Part shown: positions 18,996 to 29,951 of the stretch, one piece after another
Layout of the letters: the number at the start of each line of letters is the position of its first letter
Position numbering within the stretch: position 1 is the first letter of the stretch
From: Burkholderiales bacterium
Lineage (GTDB): Bacteria > Pseudomonadota > Gammaproteobacteria > Burkholderiales > Burkholderiaceae_C
Assembly: GCA_003963005.1 (NCBI GenBank)
Contig: RXJW01000043.1
Span: 1-64,000 of the forward strand
Direction: 5' to 3'
DNA: 64,000 bases
Translations under genes and position numbers: made by a program
Notes under the pieces: generated by a model
Database searches by the model: none
What the model saw: only the letters and a program-made list of their open reading frames with translations
What the model was told of the DNA's origin: nothing

Positions 18996-19736
18996 TCATC
19001 GGTAGCGGTCGAAGATCCGACCGAGGCTGCCGTCGGACTGCATGGCCGCGAGCGCACCGTCGAGCTGGGTCAGCGTCACGGGGCTGCGCGGAGACAGCGC
19101 GCAGGCCGTCTTGAAGCGTGCGATCACGAACGGCGGGTGCAGATCCACGGGCACGTCGCCGCGACGCATCAGGTACTCGAAGGTCACGCGGCCGACGAGG
19201 GCATGGTCGACCCGGCCCAGCGCCAGCTTGCGCAGCGTGGCGATCGCGTTGGGGGCGTCGTCTCGCAGGAAGCGGGGACCGAGCGCTGCGGCCACCTCGG
19301 GGTACACAAAGCCTGACACCGTGCCGATCGGCTGTCCGGCGACATCGCTGAGCTGGCTCGGCCGCGTGCGGCGCGCGGCGGTGACCAGCAGGTCGGCGTC
19401 GTCCAGGTAGGCGCGGCTCCACTGCAGCGGGCCGGGCAGCCAGGCCGGCAGGTAGTTGCAGATCAGGTCGGCCTGTTCCCCGGCGGCCAGCATCGGGGCC
19501 ACGCGGCGCCGGGGCACCAGGTGGAAGGCCACCGGTCGGTCGAGGCGGCGGCCGATTTCCCGGGCGAGCTCGACCTGGAGCCCGTCGACGGCCTGCCCGT
19601 CCTTGAAGAGGGCTTGCGGCATTTCGATGCTGCCGTCGACCAGCACGTGCAGCGGGGCCTGCCCGGACCGTGCGGCGGTTGGCGCGCAGACGGCCAGCAG
19701 CAGGGCGCGACGCCGGAGCATGGGGAGCTGTGGCAT
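18996..19736 (-). CDS. Periplasmic amino-acid-type solute-binding protein (SBP_bac_3-like)
   Basis: A 246-residue exported protein resembling the small solute-binding proteins of family 3. An N-terminal hydrophobic export signal (RRRALLLAVCAPTAARS) is followed by a two-lobed alpha/beta pattern, with GLQVELAREIGRRLDRPV and ending in AAMQSDGSLGRIFDRY, a C-terminal motif typical of this group. No ABC permease or ATPase gene is adjacent, so it is an orphan receptor or sensor-like protein. The ATG at 19736 is preferred over the ORF start at 19790 because it places the signal peptide at the N-terminus. It diverges from the aldo/keto reductase across about 120 bp. Confidence 0.8.
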   Translation of the reverse strand: MPQLPMLRRRALLLAVCAPTAARSGQAPLHVLVDGSIEMPQALFKDGQAVDGLQVELAREIGRRLDRPVAFHLVPRRRVAPMLAAGEQADLICNYLPAWLPGPLQWSRAYLDDADLLVTAARRTRPSQLSDVAGQPIGTVSGFVYPEVAAALGPRFLRDDAPNAIATLRKLALGRVDHALVGRVTFEYLMRRGDVPVDLHPPFVIARFKTACALSPRSPVTLTQLDGALAAMQSDGSLGRIFDRYR

Positions 19737-19859
19737 GGGTCTCCTTCCCTCGAACTCGCCTTTTTCCGGCGTTAGGTGCATTTTGTCCATGTCGGGGGCA
19801 GGTCGGTGCGGCGCCGCGTAAGCTGTCGGCCTGTTTGTCTGTCCTGCCAGGAATCACCC

Positions 19860-20840
19860 ATGCAATACCGCCGTCTCGGCCGCGCCGGCCTCCAGGTGTC
19901 CGAACTCTCGCTCGGCTCCTGGGTCACGTACCACAACCAGGTCGACACGAAGGCCGCCACCGAGATGCTGGCTGCCGCGTTCGACGCGGGCGTGAACTTC
20001 TTCGACAACGCCGAGGTCTACGCCCAGGGCGAGAGCGAGGTCGTGATGGGCAAGGCCTTCAAGGCCCTGGGCTGGAACCGGCTCGACTACATCGTCTCCA
20101 GCAAGTTCTTCTGGGGCCTGCAGCGCGAGGGCGTGACGGTCAACCGCAAGGACACGCTGAACCGCAAGTACCTGATGCAGGCCGTGGACGGCTCGCTGAA
20201 GCGGCTGCAGCTCGAGCATCTGGACCTGATCTACTGCCACCGCCCCGACCCCAACACCCCGATCGAGGAAACCGTCTGGGCGATGAGCGACATCATCCGC
20301 CAGGGCAAGGCGCTCTACTGGGGCACGAGCGAATGGAGTGCGGCCGACATCCGTGCGGCCTGGGACATCGCCGACCGCCACCACCTGCACAAGCCGGTGA
20401 TGGAGCAGCCGCAATACCACCTCTTCCACCGCAAGCGCGTGGAGCAGGAGTACGCCCGGCTCTACGACGACATCGGCCTGGGCCTCACGACCTGGAGCCC
20501 GCTGGCGTCGGGCCTGTTGACCGGCAAGTACCGTGACGGCATCCCGGCGGGCAGCCGTGGTTCGCTGGAGAACATGGCTTGGATGCGCGAACAGCTGCAG
20601 GATCAGGCGCGCAATGCCGCCGTCGGCCAGCTCGGCGAGGTCGCCGCCGAGCTGGGTTGCAACACCGCCCAGCTGGCGATTGCCTGGATCAACCGCAACC
20701 CGCGCGTCTCCACCGTCATCCTCGGCGCGAGCCGCCTCGAGCAGCTGCACGACAACCTTGGTGCGCTGGCCGTCACCCCGAAGCTGACGCCGGAGGTGGT
20801 GGCCCGCATCGAGGCGATCACCGCACCGCTGGCGCGCTGA
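19860..20840 (+). CDS. Aldo/keto reductase of the Kv-beta-like (YghZ/AKR6-14) group
   Basis: A 326-residue NADPH-dependent oxidoreductase with a TIM-barrel fold. Catalytic residues appear in order: Asp in NFFDNAEVY, the Tyr of the same motif (about residue 60), Lys in VSSKFF and His in IYCHRPDPN. The cofactor motifs [14 protein letters not shown] and [11 protein letters not shown] match potassium-channel beta-subunit-like reductases. The gene ends 4 bp before the convergent histidine kinase gene. Substrate unknown; related E. coli YghZ reduces methylglyoxal. Confidence 0.92.
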   Translation: MQYRRLGRAGLQVSELSLGSWVTYHNQVDTKAATEMLAAAFDAGVNFFDNAEVYAQGESEVVMGKAFKALGWNRLDYIVSSKFFWGLQREGVTVNRKDTLNRKYLMQAVDGSLKRLQLEHLDLIYCHRPDPNTPIEETVWAMSDIIRQGKALYWGTSEWSAADIRAAWDIADRHHLHKPVMEQPQYHLFHRKRVEQEYARLYDDIGLGLTTWSPLASGLLTGKYRDGIPAGSRGSLENMAWMREQLQDQARNAAVGQLGEVAAELGCNTAQLAIAWINRNPRVSTVILGASRLEQLHDNLGALAVTPKLTPEVVARIEAITAPLAR

Positions 20841-20844
20841 TCAC

Positions 20845-22980
<2,136 letters not shown>

Positions 22981-22982
22981 GG

Positions 22983-23567
22983 TCAGACGGCCGCAGCCCC
23001 CATCGGGTCCAGCACGTAGGCGCCGTCGCTGCTCCATTGCACCTGCGTGATGCCGGGTTCCAGCCGCTCCAGGCGGCGCCGCTCGGCTTCCTGGGGCGTC
23101 AGCTCGCCACGCGCCAGGCGCTGCTGCTCGGCGAACAGTTGCAGCTCGACGACGCGGCGGTACTCCTCCAGCTGCTCGTGGACCGCGGCCAGCAGCTCCG
23201 GCTCGTTCCAGGGCTTGGACAGGAACAGGGCGATGCGGGCGGAGTTGATGGCATCGGTCAGACCGTCGAAATCGGCATGGGCCGACAGCACCACGCGGCC
23301 GCAGGCCGGCTGAAGCTCGCGCAAGGCCGTGAGGAATTGAGCGCCGTTCATGCCCGGCATGCGGAAGTCGCTGATCGCCAGCGCAAAGGTCTGCTCCCGG
23401 GCCCGCGCCAGCGCTGCGGCGGGCTCGGTGAAGGATTCGATCTTCAGCGGCTTCCACAGGCCGTCCGAGGTACCACGCCGCAGTGTGCGGACGAGGGCGT
23501 TGAGGATGGCGGGCTCGTCGTCGACGAGCAGCACGTGCTGGGGGGCGGCGTTCATGAGCGTCTGCAT
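22983..23567 (-). CDS. Response regulator with receiver domain and short C-terminal tail
   Basis: A 194-residue protein consisting of a receiver domain and about 60 residues of charged helical tail, with no DNA-binding domain. Acidic residues VDDEPA (D16, D17), the phospho-acceptor in ISDFRMPGMNG (D67) and the conserved lysine in LSKPWNEPE (about 120) are present. The receiver resembles those of RpfG/HD-GYP regulators (KPW motif). An internal ATG five codons in (23555) is a possible alternative start. It is sandwiched between the HD-GYP-like regulator (25 bp upstream) and the kinase (2 bp downstream), and is probably phosphorylated by that kinase; partnership is inferred from gene order. Confidence 0.9.
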   Translation of the reverse strand: MQTLMNAAPQHVLLVDDEPAILNALVRTLRRGTSDGLWKPLKIESFTEPAAALARAREQTFALAISDFRMPGMNGAQFLTALRELQPACGRVVLSAHADFDGLTDAINSARIALFLSKPWNEPELLAAVHEQLEEYRRVVELQLFAEQQRLARGELTPQEAERRRLERLEPGITQVQWSSDGAYVLDPMGAAAV

Positions 23568-23592
23568 GGCGGAGGTGGCCTGGCGGCCAGAG

Positions 23593-24966
23593 TCAGGTGA
23601 GCGCGGCCACCGCCTTGGGGCGGGTGTCGCGGATGCGGAAGACGATGCCGAGCCCTTCGCGGGCGACCAGCTCCCGGATGGTGTTGATCACGCCGGCGTC
23701 GAACACGAAGCCCGCCGCCAGCAGCAGCGTGCCCTGCGGGCTGAGCAGGTCCTGCGCCATCACCATGCCGGGCTTGAGGTCGCTCGCCTGCAGCTCCAGG
23801 TCGCTCGGTGCGGGTGGCGGCGCAGTCGTCAGCAGGCACTCGAAGGCGTCGACGACGGCCGTCGAAAAGTACGTGCCCGCCGCACCGCGGATGACCGCAC
23901 GGGCGCGGGCGGCGTCGTGCGGCCGCTCCGACAGCCGGCCCGCCTGCAGGCCTTCGTAGGCGGCCGCCACGCCGACCACCTGCGCGGCGATCGGCACTTC
24001 GGCACCGCTCAGGCCATCGGGAAAGCCCAGGCCGTCCAGCCGCTCCTGGTGGGAGCGCACGAGGCGCGCGGCGCCCCGCAGGCCGGACAGCGGCATCAGC
24101 GCGGCCTCGCCCAGCAGCGGGTAGCGGCGGTAGAGCGCGAGGTCTTCGCCCCGCATCATCGACACCGGCTTGCGCAGCAGCGCATCCGGCAGGCCGATCT
24201 TGCCGACCTCGTGCAGCAGGCCGGCGGCGTAGCAGTCGTCCTGCTCGGTCTGGGTCAGCTTGAGTGCCGCGGCCAGTCGCCGGGCGAGCTGGCCGACGCG
24301 CTCCGAGTAGCCCGCCTGGCCCGCTTCGCGCAGTTCCATCAGGCCGGCGAACACCTTGATCGACAGCAGGAAGTTCTCGCGCAGATCGGCAAAGGCCTGC
24401 TCCAGCATCGCATTGACCTGCGACAGCTCCGAGGTACGCGCTGCCACGCGGCGCTCCAGCTGTTCGTTGTGGGCCTGGGTCAGGGCCAGCAGCCGGCGGT
24501 TCTCCTGGCGCAGCCGGGCGCGCTCCAGGCCTTCGCGCACCGCCAGCAACACCTCCTGGTCATCCCAGGGCTTGGCGATGTAGCGCTGGATCTCACCCTG
24601 GTCGATGGCGGCGATCGTCGAGCTGATGTCGGCATAGCCGGTCAGCAGCAGCCGGGCCACGTCGGGCCAGCGCTCACGCACGACCTGCTGCAGCTGCGCG
24701 CCGTTCATGCCGGGCATGCGCATGTCCGACAACACCAGGTCCACCGGCTCGCGGGCCAGGATCTCCAGCGCCGCGTCGCCGCTTTCGGCGAGCAGGATGC
24801 GGTAGCCCATCGGGCGGAACAGCCGGCGCAGGGCGCTCAGGATGGCCGGCTCGTCGTCCACGAACAGCAAGGTGGCCGTCGCGACCGACGCTTCCGGCAT
24901 GACCGGGGGTGGGGAGGAGGTCGACGGGGCGGGTGGGGCGAGAGGGGTGTCCATGGAGAACTCCAT
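23593..24966 (-). CDS. Response regulator with degenerate HD-GYP-like domain
   Basis: A 457-residue protein: a receiver domain (FVDDEPAIL; phospho-acceptor D81 in LSDMRMPGMNG; KPW near 132), a coiled linker (residues 145-195), then an HD-GYP-like domain. Active HD-GYP proteins use an HD pair, further histidines and an aspartate to bind metals and hydrolyse c-di-GMP. Here HSxRV reads YSERV, HDxGK reads HEVGK (H252-E253), HHE reads HQE (H306-Q307), GYP reads GFP, and VADAYDA reads VAAAYEG. Most metal ligands are therefore changed and phosphodiesterase activity is unlikely; a binding or scaffold role is inferred. It is the first gene of a three-gene minus-strand unit with the second regulator and the kinase. 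ATG at 24966; an alternative ATG lies four codons in. Confidence 0.88.
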   Translation of the reverse strand: MEFSMDTPLAPPAPSTSSPPPVMPEASVATATLLFVDDEPAILSALRRLFRPMGYRILLAESGDAALEILAREPVDLVLSDMRMPGMNGAQLQQVVRERWPDVARLLLTGYADISSTIAAIDQGEIQRYIAKPWDDQEVLLAVREGLERARLRQENRRLLALTQAHNEQLERRVAARTSELSQVNAMLEQAFADLRENFLLSIKVFAGLMELREAGQAGYSERVGQLARRLAAALKLTQTEQDDCYAAGLLHEVGKIGLPDALLRKPVSMMRGEDLALYRRYPLLGEAALMPLSGLRGAARLVRSHQERLDGLGFPDGLSGAEVPIAAQVVGVAAAYEGLQAGRLSERPHDAARARAVIRGAAGTYFSTAVVDAFECLLTTAPPPAPSDLELQASDLKPGMVMAQDLLSPQGTLLLAAGFVFDAGVINTIRELVAREGLGIVFRIRDTRPKAVAALT

Positions 24967-24998
24967 GACGCTGCAAGAGCATCGGGGGTGAGAGCCTT

Positions 24999-25060
24999 CG
25001 CTGTTAGTTTCTGCTTAAATGATAGAAGTGTGTTGAATATATTTGATAGAAACATTCGCC
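24999..25060. promoter_or_regulatory. AT-rich divergent promoter island with TGATAGAA direct repeats
   Basis: Within the 214-bp gap between the divergent HD-GYP-like regulator and the GGDEF sensor lies about 60 bp that is conspicuously AT-rich against the surrounding GC-rich DNA. It contains TGATAGAA twice in the same orientation (25020-25027 and 25044-25051, 24-bp period) and the hexamers TTGAAT and TATCAT (on the minus strand). No complete sigma-70 promoter could be assigned with confidence. Confidence 0.45.
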
Positions 25061-25180
25061 GCTGGCGACTATTTCACGGTCCAGGGTCCGGCGCGGGCCG
25101 GCGCTGCGCGGGGCCGTGAGTTTTCCCTTGAGGGCTTGTGCCGGCATGCGCCGTGCCCACCCTCGCGGAGAATCGCGGGC

Positions 25181-28100
25181 ATGAGGGTGTCCATAACAAG
25201 AGGGCTCGCAGCCCTGCTGTTCCTGTGGGGGTGGGCGACGGCGCAGGCCGTCGTGCCGCGGTTCGAGCCCATCGGTGAGCCGGGGGCCGTGCGTGACAAC
25301 GTCGTCTCAGCCCTTGCCCTGGACGCTCGCGGCCTGCTCTGGGCGGGTTCGCCGGAGGGGCTGCTGCGCTTTGATGGCTATGCCTTTCGCCGTTACCCGC
25401 TGAGTGGCCCGGACGGGCAGTTGCTGCCCGAGCAGTTCGTGCGTTCGCTGCTGCCCGATCCGCGTGGCTGGATCTGGGTGGCGGCGGGCAACAGTGGCCT
25501 CGTGCGCATGGATGTCGCCACCGGGCGGTGGGACCGTTGGGCGCGCGACGGCAGTTCAGCCGATGACACGGCCCCGTCGGCCAACACCGTGCGCACGCTG
25601 GCGCTCGAAAAGGACGGCACGCTCTGGATCGGCGGCAGCGGCGGGCTCGACCGCTTCGACGTCAAGACCCAGCGTTTCACCCACCACCGCGGCAAGGAAG
25701 ACGGCCTGCCCGACACCCGTGTGCAGACCCTGCTTGTCGACCGCCAGGGCACGCTCTGGATCGGCACGTGGCGCGGCCTGGCGCGCAAGCCGGTGGACGG
25801 CCCGATCGAGGCGCTGGACGTCGGCCTGGGCGACCAGCTCATCACCTTGCTGGCCGAGGCCCTGGATGGCCGCGTCATCGTCGGCACGGCCCAGGGCCGG
25901 CTGCGGGCGCTGTCGGCGCAGGGCCTGCCGCTGCCTTTCTCACCCGGCGCACAACCCGGCGCCACCTCGGGGGTGTGGCCGGTCATGGCGATGGCCCAGC
26001 CCGATGCGGACGAACTCTGGTTCGGCGATGCCTCCGGCCTGTCGCGGCGCCGCGCGAGTGACGGCGGCCTCATCGAGCGGCTGCCCGCCACCGGCGCCGG
26101 TGCGGGTACCGCGCCGCGCAGCGACGTGCGAGCGCTGCTGCGCGACCCGTCCGGCACCGTCTGGGCGGGGAGTTACGGCGGCGGCCTCATGCGCCACGTG
26201 CCACCGCTGCCGGGCCTGTCCATGGTGCGCGAGGCGATCGGTGCGGTCTCCGGCGGCCTGGACGTGCGCAGCATGCTGCAGCTGGACAACGGCGAGATCT
26301 GGCTCGGCACCCTGGCCGGCGGCATCGAACGGCGTGACCGCAACCTGCAGCCGCTGGGCCTGATCGCCCCGGGCACCGCCGGCCTGCCACCGGGGCGCGT
26401 CAATGCGCTGGGCCAGACCAAGGACGGCTCGGTCTGGGTGTCGATCGACACCCAGCTGCTGCGCTTCGACACCCAGGGCCGCTGGAAGGAAACCCTGCGC
26501 AGCGGCAATGCCGTGCCGCGGCGCTTCCACGCCACGGACGACGGTTCGCTCTTCATCGCCACGCTCGACGGCGTCATGCGCTGGACGCCTGACAAGCCCG
26601 TCATGCGGCCAATCCCGACCGCAGGGCTGGTTGGCGGTACCGGCGAGGTCAATGCCTTTGCCGGCATGCCCGACGGGAGCCTGTGGGCCGGCGGCGCCGC
26701 GGGCCTGCTGCGCATTGCCAAGCCCGACGCCGAGGAGCCGGTCGCCGAATGGGTCGAGGCCAAGGGCCTGACCGGGCAGACCGTGCTGGGCATGGCAGTC
26801 GACCTCGCCGGTCGCCTGTGGGTGGACACCGGCACCGGCCTGCATCGCCTGCTCGACAGCGACGGCCGCAAGGCCCGCTTCGAATTCGTGCGCGCCTCGG
26901 ACGTGGGCGGTGCCTTCGGTGCCAACCTGCTGTTCGACAAGCAGGGGCGCATCTGGTCGCAGCGCAACGTCTACGACCCGCGCAGCGGCGAGCGGCGCGA
27001 GCTCGGGGCCGCCGACGGCGCCGACCTCGGGACCGGCTGGTTCCGCAGTTATGCCAAGCTGGACGACGGCCGCATGCTGTTCGGCGGTGCGCGCGGCCTG
27101 CTCGTCATCGACCCGGACCGCTTCGCGCCCTGGACGTACAAGCCGCCGCTGGTGGTGTCGGAGCTGCGCGTCGATGGCGCGGAGCGGCCGCTGCCCGAGG
27201 GTGCGCCGCTGGTGCTCGCCCCCGGCGAGCGCGGCATGAGCCTCGCGTTCGCGTCGCTCGACTACAGCCAGCCTGGCCGCAACCGCTACCGCTACCGCCT
27301 TGAAGGCCTGGACGCCGGCTGGATCGACGCCGGCGCGCTGAGCCGCTCGGCCGCCTACACCAACCTCGCGCCCGGCCGCTACACGCTGCGCGTGCAGGGC
27401 AGCAACCGCGACGGCGCCTGGAGCTCGCACGAGCTCAAGATCCCGGTGGAGGTGCAGGCCGCCTGGTGGCAGACGCGCTGGGCGCTGGCCGGTGGCCTGG
27501 TGGCTGCCGTGCTGCTGGTGGTGGGCATCGTCAACGCCCGCACGCGGCTGCTGCTGCACCGCCACCGCGTGCTGGAGGCCCGCGTGCAGGAGCGCACCGT
27601 CGCGCTGGAGGCCGCCACGGCCGCGCTGACCGCCAAGTCGCTGGAGCTGGAGGAAGCCAGCCTCACCGACCCGCTGACCGGCCTGCGCAACCGTCGCTTC
27701 CTGGACCGGCAGATGCCGGCTGACGTGGCGCTCACCGTCCGCCACTATGAAACCCTGCTCGGCGAGGCGGAGAGCGAGCAGGACCTGCTCTTCTTCCTGA
27801 TCGACATCGACCACTTCAAGCGCATCAACGATGCCCACGGCCACATGGCCGGCGACGCGGTGCTCAAGCAGATGCGCGGCCGGTTGGAGCAGGTGTTCCG
27901 CGCCACCGACTACCTCGTGCGCTGGGGTGGCGAGGAGTTCCTGATCGTCGCCCGCGGCACGCCGCGATCGCGTGCGGCCGAACTCGCCGAGCGGGCGCGG
28001 CTGGCCGTGGCGGCGATGCCCTTCGACCTCGGCGCCGGCGTGCGCGTGGCGCAGACGTGCTCGGTGGGCTTCTCCGCCTTCCCGCTGTGCACGCACCTGC

Positions 28101-28303
28101 CGCGCGCGCTGGACTGGCATGCCGCCATCGACCTGGCCGACGCGGCGCTCTACGACGCCAAGGAGAGCGGCCGCAACGCCTGGGTCGGCCTGCTCGACGC
28201 CTCGGCCGACAGCGAGAACCAGCTCCGCCAGGACATCCGCAAGCCGCTGGACCTCTGGGCGGGCGGCGGGCGCATGACGCTGCTGCGCTCCGGCCGCGGC
28301 TGA
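25181..28303 (+). CDS. Propeller-repeat sensor diguanylate cyclase (Reg_prop, Y_Y_Y, GGDEF)
   Basis: A 1040-residue membrane sensor that should make c-di-GMP from two GTP. After a signal peptide (GLAALLFLWGWATAQA), the periplasmic part contains two-component-regulator propeller repeats (LLWAGSPEGLLRFDGYAF; TLWIGGSGGLDRFD; TLWIGTWRGLARK), then a Y_Y_Y domain (NRYRYRLEGLDAGW), one transmembrane helix (ALAGGLVAAVLLVVGIV), a coiled linker and a GGDEF domain. The active site is RWGGEEFL near residue 914, with an RxxD inhibitory site (RATD) five residues before it. The ATG at 25181 places the signal peptide at the N-terminus; the ORF extension to 25043 is rejected. It is divergent from the two-component cluster, suggesting a shared signalling circuit. 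Confidence 0.93.
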   Translation: MRVSITRGLAALLFLWGWATAQAVVPRFEPIGEPGAVRDNVVSALALDARGLLWAGSPEGLLRFDGYAFRRYPLSGPDGQLLPEQFVRSLLPDPRGWIWVAAGNSGLVRMDVATGRWDRWARDGSSADDTAPSANTVRTLALEKDGTLWIGGSGGLDRFDVKTQRFTHHRGKEDGLPDTRVQTLLVDRQGTLWIGTWRGLARKPVDGPIEALDVGLGDQLITLLAEALDGRVIVGTAQGRLRALSAQGLPLPFSPGAQPGATSGVWPVMAMAQPDADELWFGDASGLSRRRASDGGLIERLPATGAGAGTAPRSDVRALLRDPSGTVWAGSYGGGLMRHVPPLPGLSMVREAIGAVSGGLDVRSMLQLDNGEIWLGTLAGGIERRDRNLQPLGLIAPGTAGLPPGRVNALGQTKDGSVWVSIDTQLLRFDTQGRWKETLRSGNAVPRRFHATDDGSLFIATLDGVMRWTPDKPVMRPIPTAGLVGGTGEVNAFAGMPDGSLWAGGAAGLLRIAKPDAEEPVAEWVEAKGLTGQTVLGMAVDLAGRLWVDTGTGLHRLLDSDGRKARFEFVRASDVGGAFGANLLFDKQGRIWSQRNVYDPRSGERRELGAADGADLGTGWFRSYAKLDDGRMLFGGARGLLVIDPDRFAPWTYKPPLVVSELRVDGAERPLPEGAPLVLAPGERGMSLAFASLDYSQPGRNRYRYRLEGLDAGWIDAGALSRSAAYTNLAPGRYTLRVQGSNRDGAWSSHELKIPVEVQAAWWQTRWALAGGLVAAVLLVVGIVNARTRLLLHRHRVLEARVQERTVALEAATAALTAKSLELEEASLTDPLTGLRNRRFLDRQMPADVALTVRHYETLLGEAESEQDLLFFLIDIDHFKRINDAHGHMAGDAVLKQMRGRLEQVFRATDYLVRWGGEEFLIVARGTPRSRAAELAERARLAVAAMPFDLGAGVRVAQTCSVGFSAFPLCTHLPRALDWHAAIDLADAALYDAKESGRNAWVGLLDASADSENQLRQDIRKPLDLWAGGGRMTLLRSGRG

Positions 28304-28314
28304 CGCAGCCGCAC

Positions 28315-29880
28315 TCAGCTCAGGCCGAGGCCGGCATCGACGTCGGAATCGTCCTGCGCCGGCGCGGGGATGGTGGCCAGGGCCAGCTCGGCGCTGTTGA
28401 GCGCACCCTCGATGAAGCCCTGGTAGTCGGAGTAGGCCTCGCCGACGATGTGCAGGTTGCGCGCGCCGCTGCCGAAGTCGAAGGCCTTGAAAGCCTCCAT
28501 CACCTTCCACGAGCGCACGCCGGGCTGCCAGCCGTGGTTGGCGGCGCCGTAGGGCGCGCGCGCCCAGTCGCGGATGCCGTAGGTGATGATGGAGTTGCGG
28601 ATGTACTGCGTCGTCTCCGCCAGGCTCAGGTCGCCGAAGATGCGCCGGGCATGGTCGGTGAGCTTGAGGGCCGACTCTTCGCTGGCCGCGGCGCGCTTCA
28701 CGTCCCGTGCGACGAACAGCGCGAAGGCATCGACGATGCGGCCGTTCTGGTCCAGCTCCGCGCGGTCGTGGCGGTCGCCGTCGATGACGTAGTGACGCCA
28801 GAACTCGGTGGACGGGCGGTCCATGTACAGCAGCACCATGCCGTGGCCGTCGGCGTCGGCCTCGGGCGGGCGGCGGAAGTAGTGGATCTCGCGCGTCGGC
28901 ATGCAGTTGGCGTACTGCTGCGGTGCCTGGCCGTAGCTCCACCACGGCGTACTGCACACGAAGAACACCTTCAGCATCGGGAAGCCGTTGACGCTGTCGA
29001 GCTGGCTGGCGACGTGCTCGGGCAGGTGGCGCGTCAGCTTGAGCAGCGGCAGGCGCGGCAGCGCCAGCACCAGCCGCTCGGTGCGCAGCGTGACGGCGCC
29101 GTTCTGCGTGGCCACGTCCAGCGCGAGCGTGGGCTTGCCCAGCTCCACCGGCCGCACGCCCACGAGCTTGTGGCCGCCGGCCAAGGTCACGTTGGCATGC
29201 GAGCGCAGGCGTGCCAGCAACTGCGCCGTCAGGCGCGCCGAGCCGCCCTCGATGCTGGCGAGCTGCTGGCCCACCGTCTTGAGGGCGCGCAGCCACCAGA
29301 TGATCCACTCCGCGGCGTTCAGGTTCTCCGGGATCATGTGATAGAAGGTTCCGGTGTCGCGCAGCTTCACCAGCGCCCGGTGGCTCAGGATGCCTTGCGC
29401 CGACAGCGCGTTCCAGAAGCCCATGGCCCACAGCGGCTGGCCGTGCAGCTGGGCGTGCTTGCGCAGCCGCATGTAGTCGGCCTCGGTCAGCGCGTCGATC
29501 CAGGCCTGGTCATCGGGCGCGCGGCCCATGATCAGCATGATGCCGCGCTTGAGCAGCTGCAGCGAGTTCAGGCCGCGCTCCGCCTCGGGCAGGTCGGCGT
29601 CATCGCTGCTGACCTGGTCCGCCGACGGTCCGAAGAAATCCACCAGGCCCACGCCGAGCTCCGCGCACAGCGCCGCGAAGCGCGGCTGCAGCGTCGGCTC
29701 AAAGCGCATCGGGCCGTACTCGGCGATGAAGCCGTCCATCTCCTCGGTCTCGATGCGGCCGCCCCAGCGGTCCGCGGCGGCTTCGAGCACGAGGAGACGG
29801 TGGCCGGCCTCGGCCAGGCGCAGCGCGCAGAAGAGGCCCGAGATGCCGCCGCCGGCGATGACGATGTCATGGGTCGTCAT
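28315..29880 (-). CDS. Flavin amine oxidase-like FAD oxidoreductase
   Basis: A 521-residue FAD enzyme of the amine oxidase/phytoene desaturase-like superfamily. The N-terminal nucleotide-binding motif is IVIAGGGISGLFCALRLAEA, followed by LLVLEAAADRWGGRI, the second FAD signature. The C-terminal FAD motif is HIVGEAYSDYQGFIEGAL. No signal peptide or membrane anchor is visible. The substrate could be an amine, amino acid or isoprenoid. ATG at 29880 is preceded by a GGAG ribosome site that falls inside an inverted repeat (29884-29918). It diverges from a nucleotidyltransferase gene and ends 11 bp from the convergent GGDEF sensor. Confidence 0.85.
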   Translation of the reverse strand: MTTHDIVIAGGGISGLFCALRLAEAGHRLLVLEAAADRWGGRIETEEMDGFIAEYGPMRFEPTLQPRFAALCAELGVGLVDFFGPSADQVSSDDADLPEAERGLNSLQLLKRGIMLIMGRAPDDQAWIDALTEADYMRLRKHAQLHGQPLWAMGFWNALSAQGILSHRALVKLRDTGTFYHMIPENLNAAEWIIWWLRALKTVGQQLASIEGGSARLTAQLLARLRSHANVTLAGGHKLVGVRPVELGKPTLALDVATQNGAVTLRTERLVLALPRLPLLKLTRHLPEHVASQLDSVNGFPMLKVFFVCSTPWWSYGQAPQQYANCMPTREIHYFRRPPEADADGHGMVLLYMDRPSTEFWRHYVIDGDRHDRAELDQNGRIVDAFALFVARDVKRAAASEESALKLTDHARRIFGDLSLAETTQYIRNSIITYGIRDWARAPYGAANHGWQPGVRSWKVMEAFKAFDFGSGARNLHIVGEAYSDYQGFIEGALNSAELALATIPAPAQDDSDVDAGLGLS

Positions 29881-29883
29881 GCA

Positions 29884-29918
29884 ATGCTCCACTTGTGTAT
29901 ACAACTGGGCGGGAGCAT
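29884..29918. promoter_or_regulatory. Nested inverted repeat over the ribosome site of the amine oxidase gene
   Basis: Seven-base arms ATGCTCC (29884-29890) and GGAGCAT (29912-29918) enclose a second palindromic core TGTATACA (29896-29903). On the minus strand the GGAG in the downstream arm is the ribosome binding site of the flavoprotein gene. The element could be an operator shared by the two divergent genes or, in the transcript, a hairpin that hides the ribosome site. Confidence 0.4.
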
Positions 29919-29951
29919 ATCGGACCGCCCCGGCGCCCCCAGAATGACGCC

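Noticed and set aside
25940-29431. 1163-codon minus ORF across the GGDEF sensor and amine oxidase genes
   Set aside because: Mixed shadow frame; spans two unrelated convergent genes.
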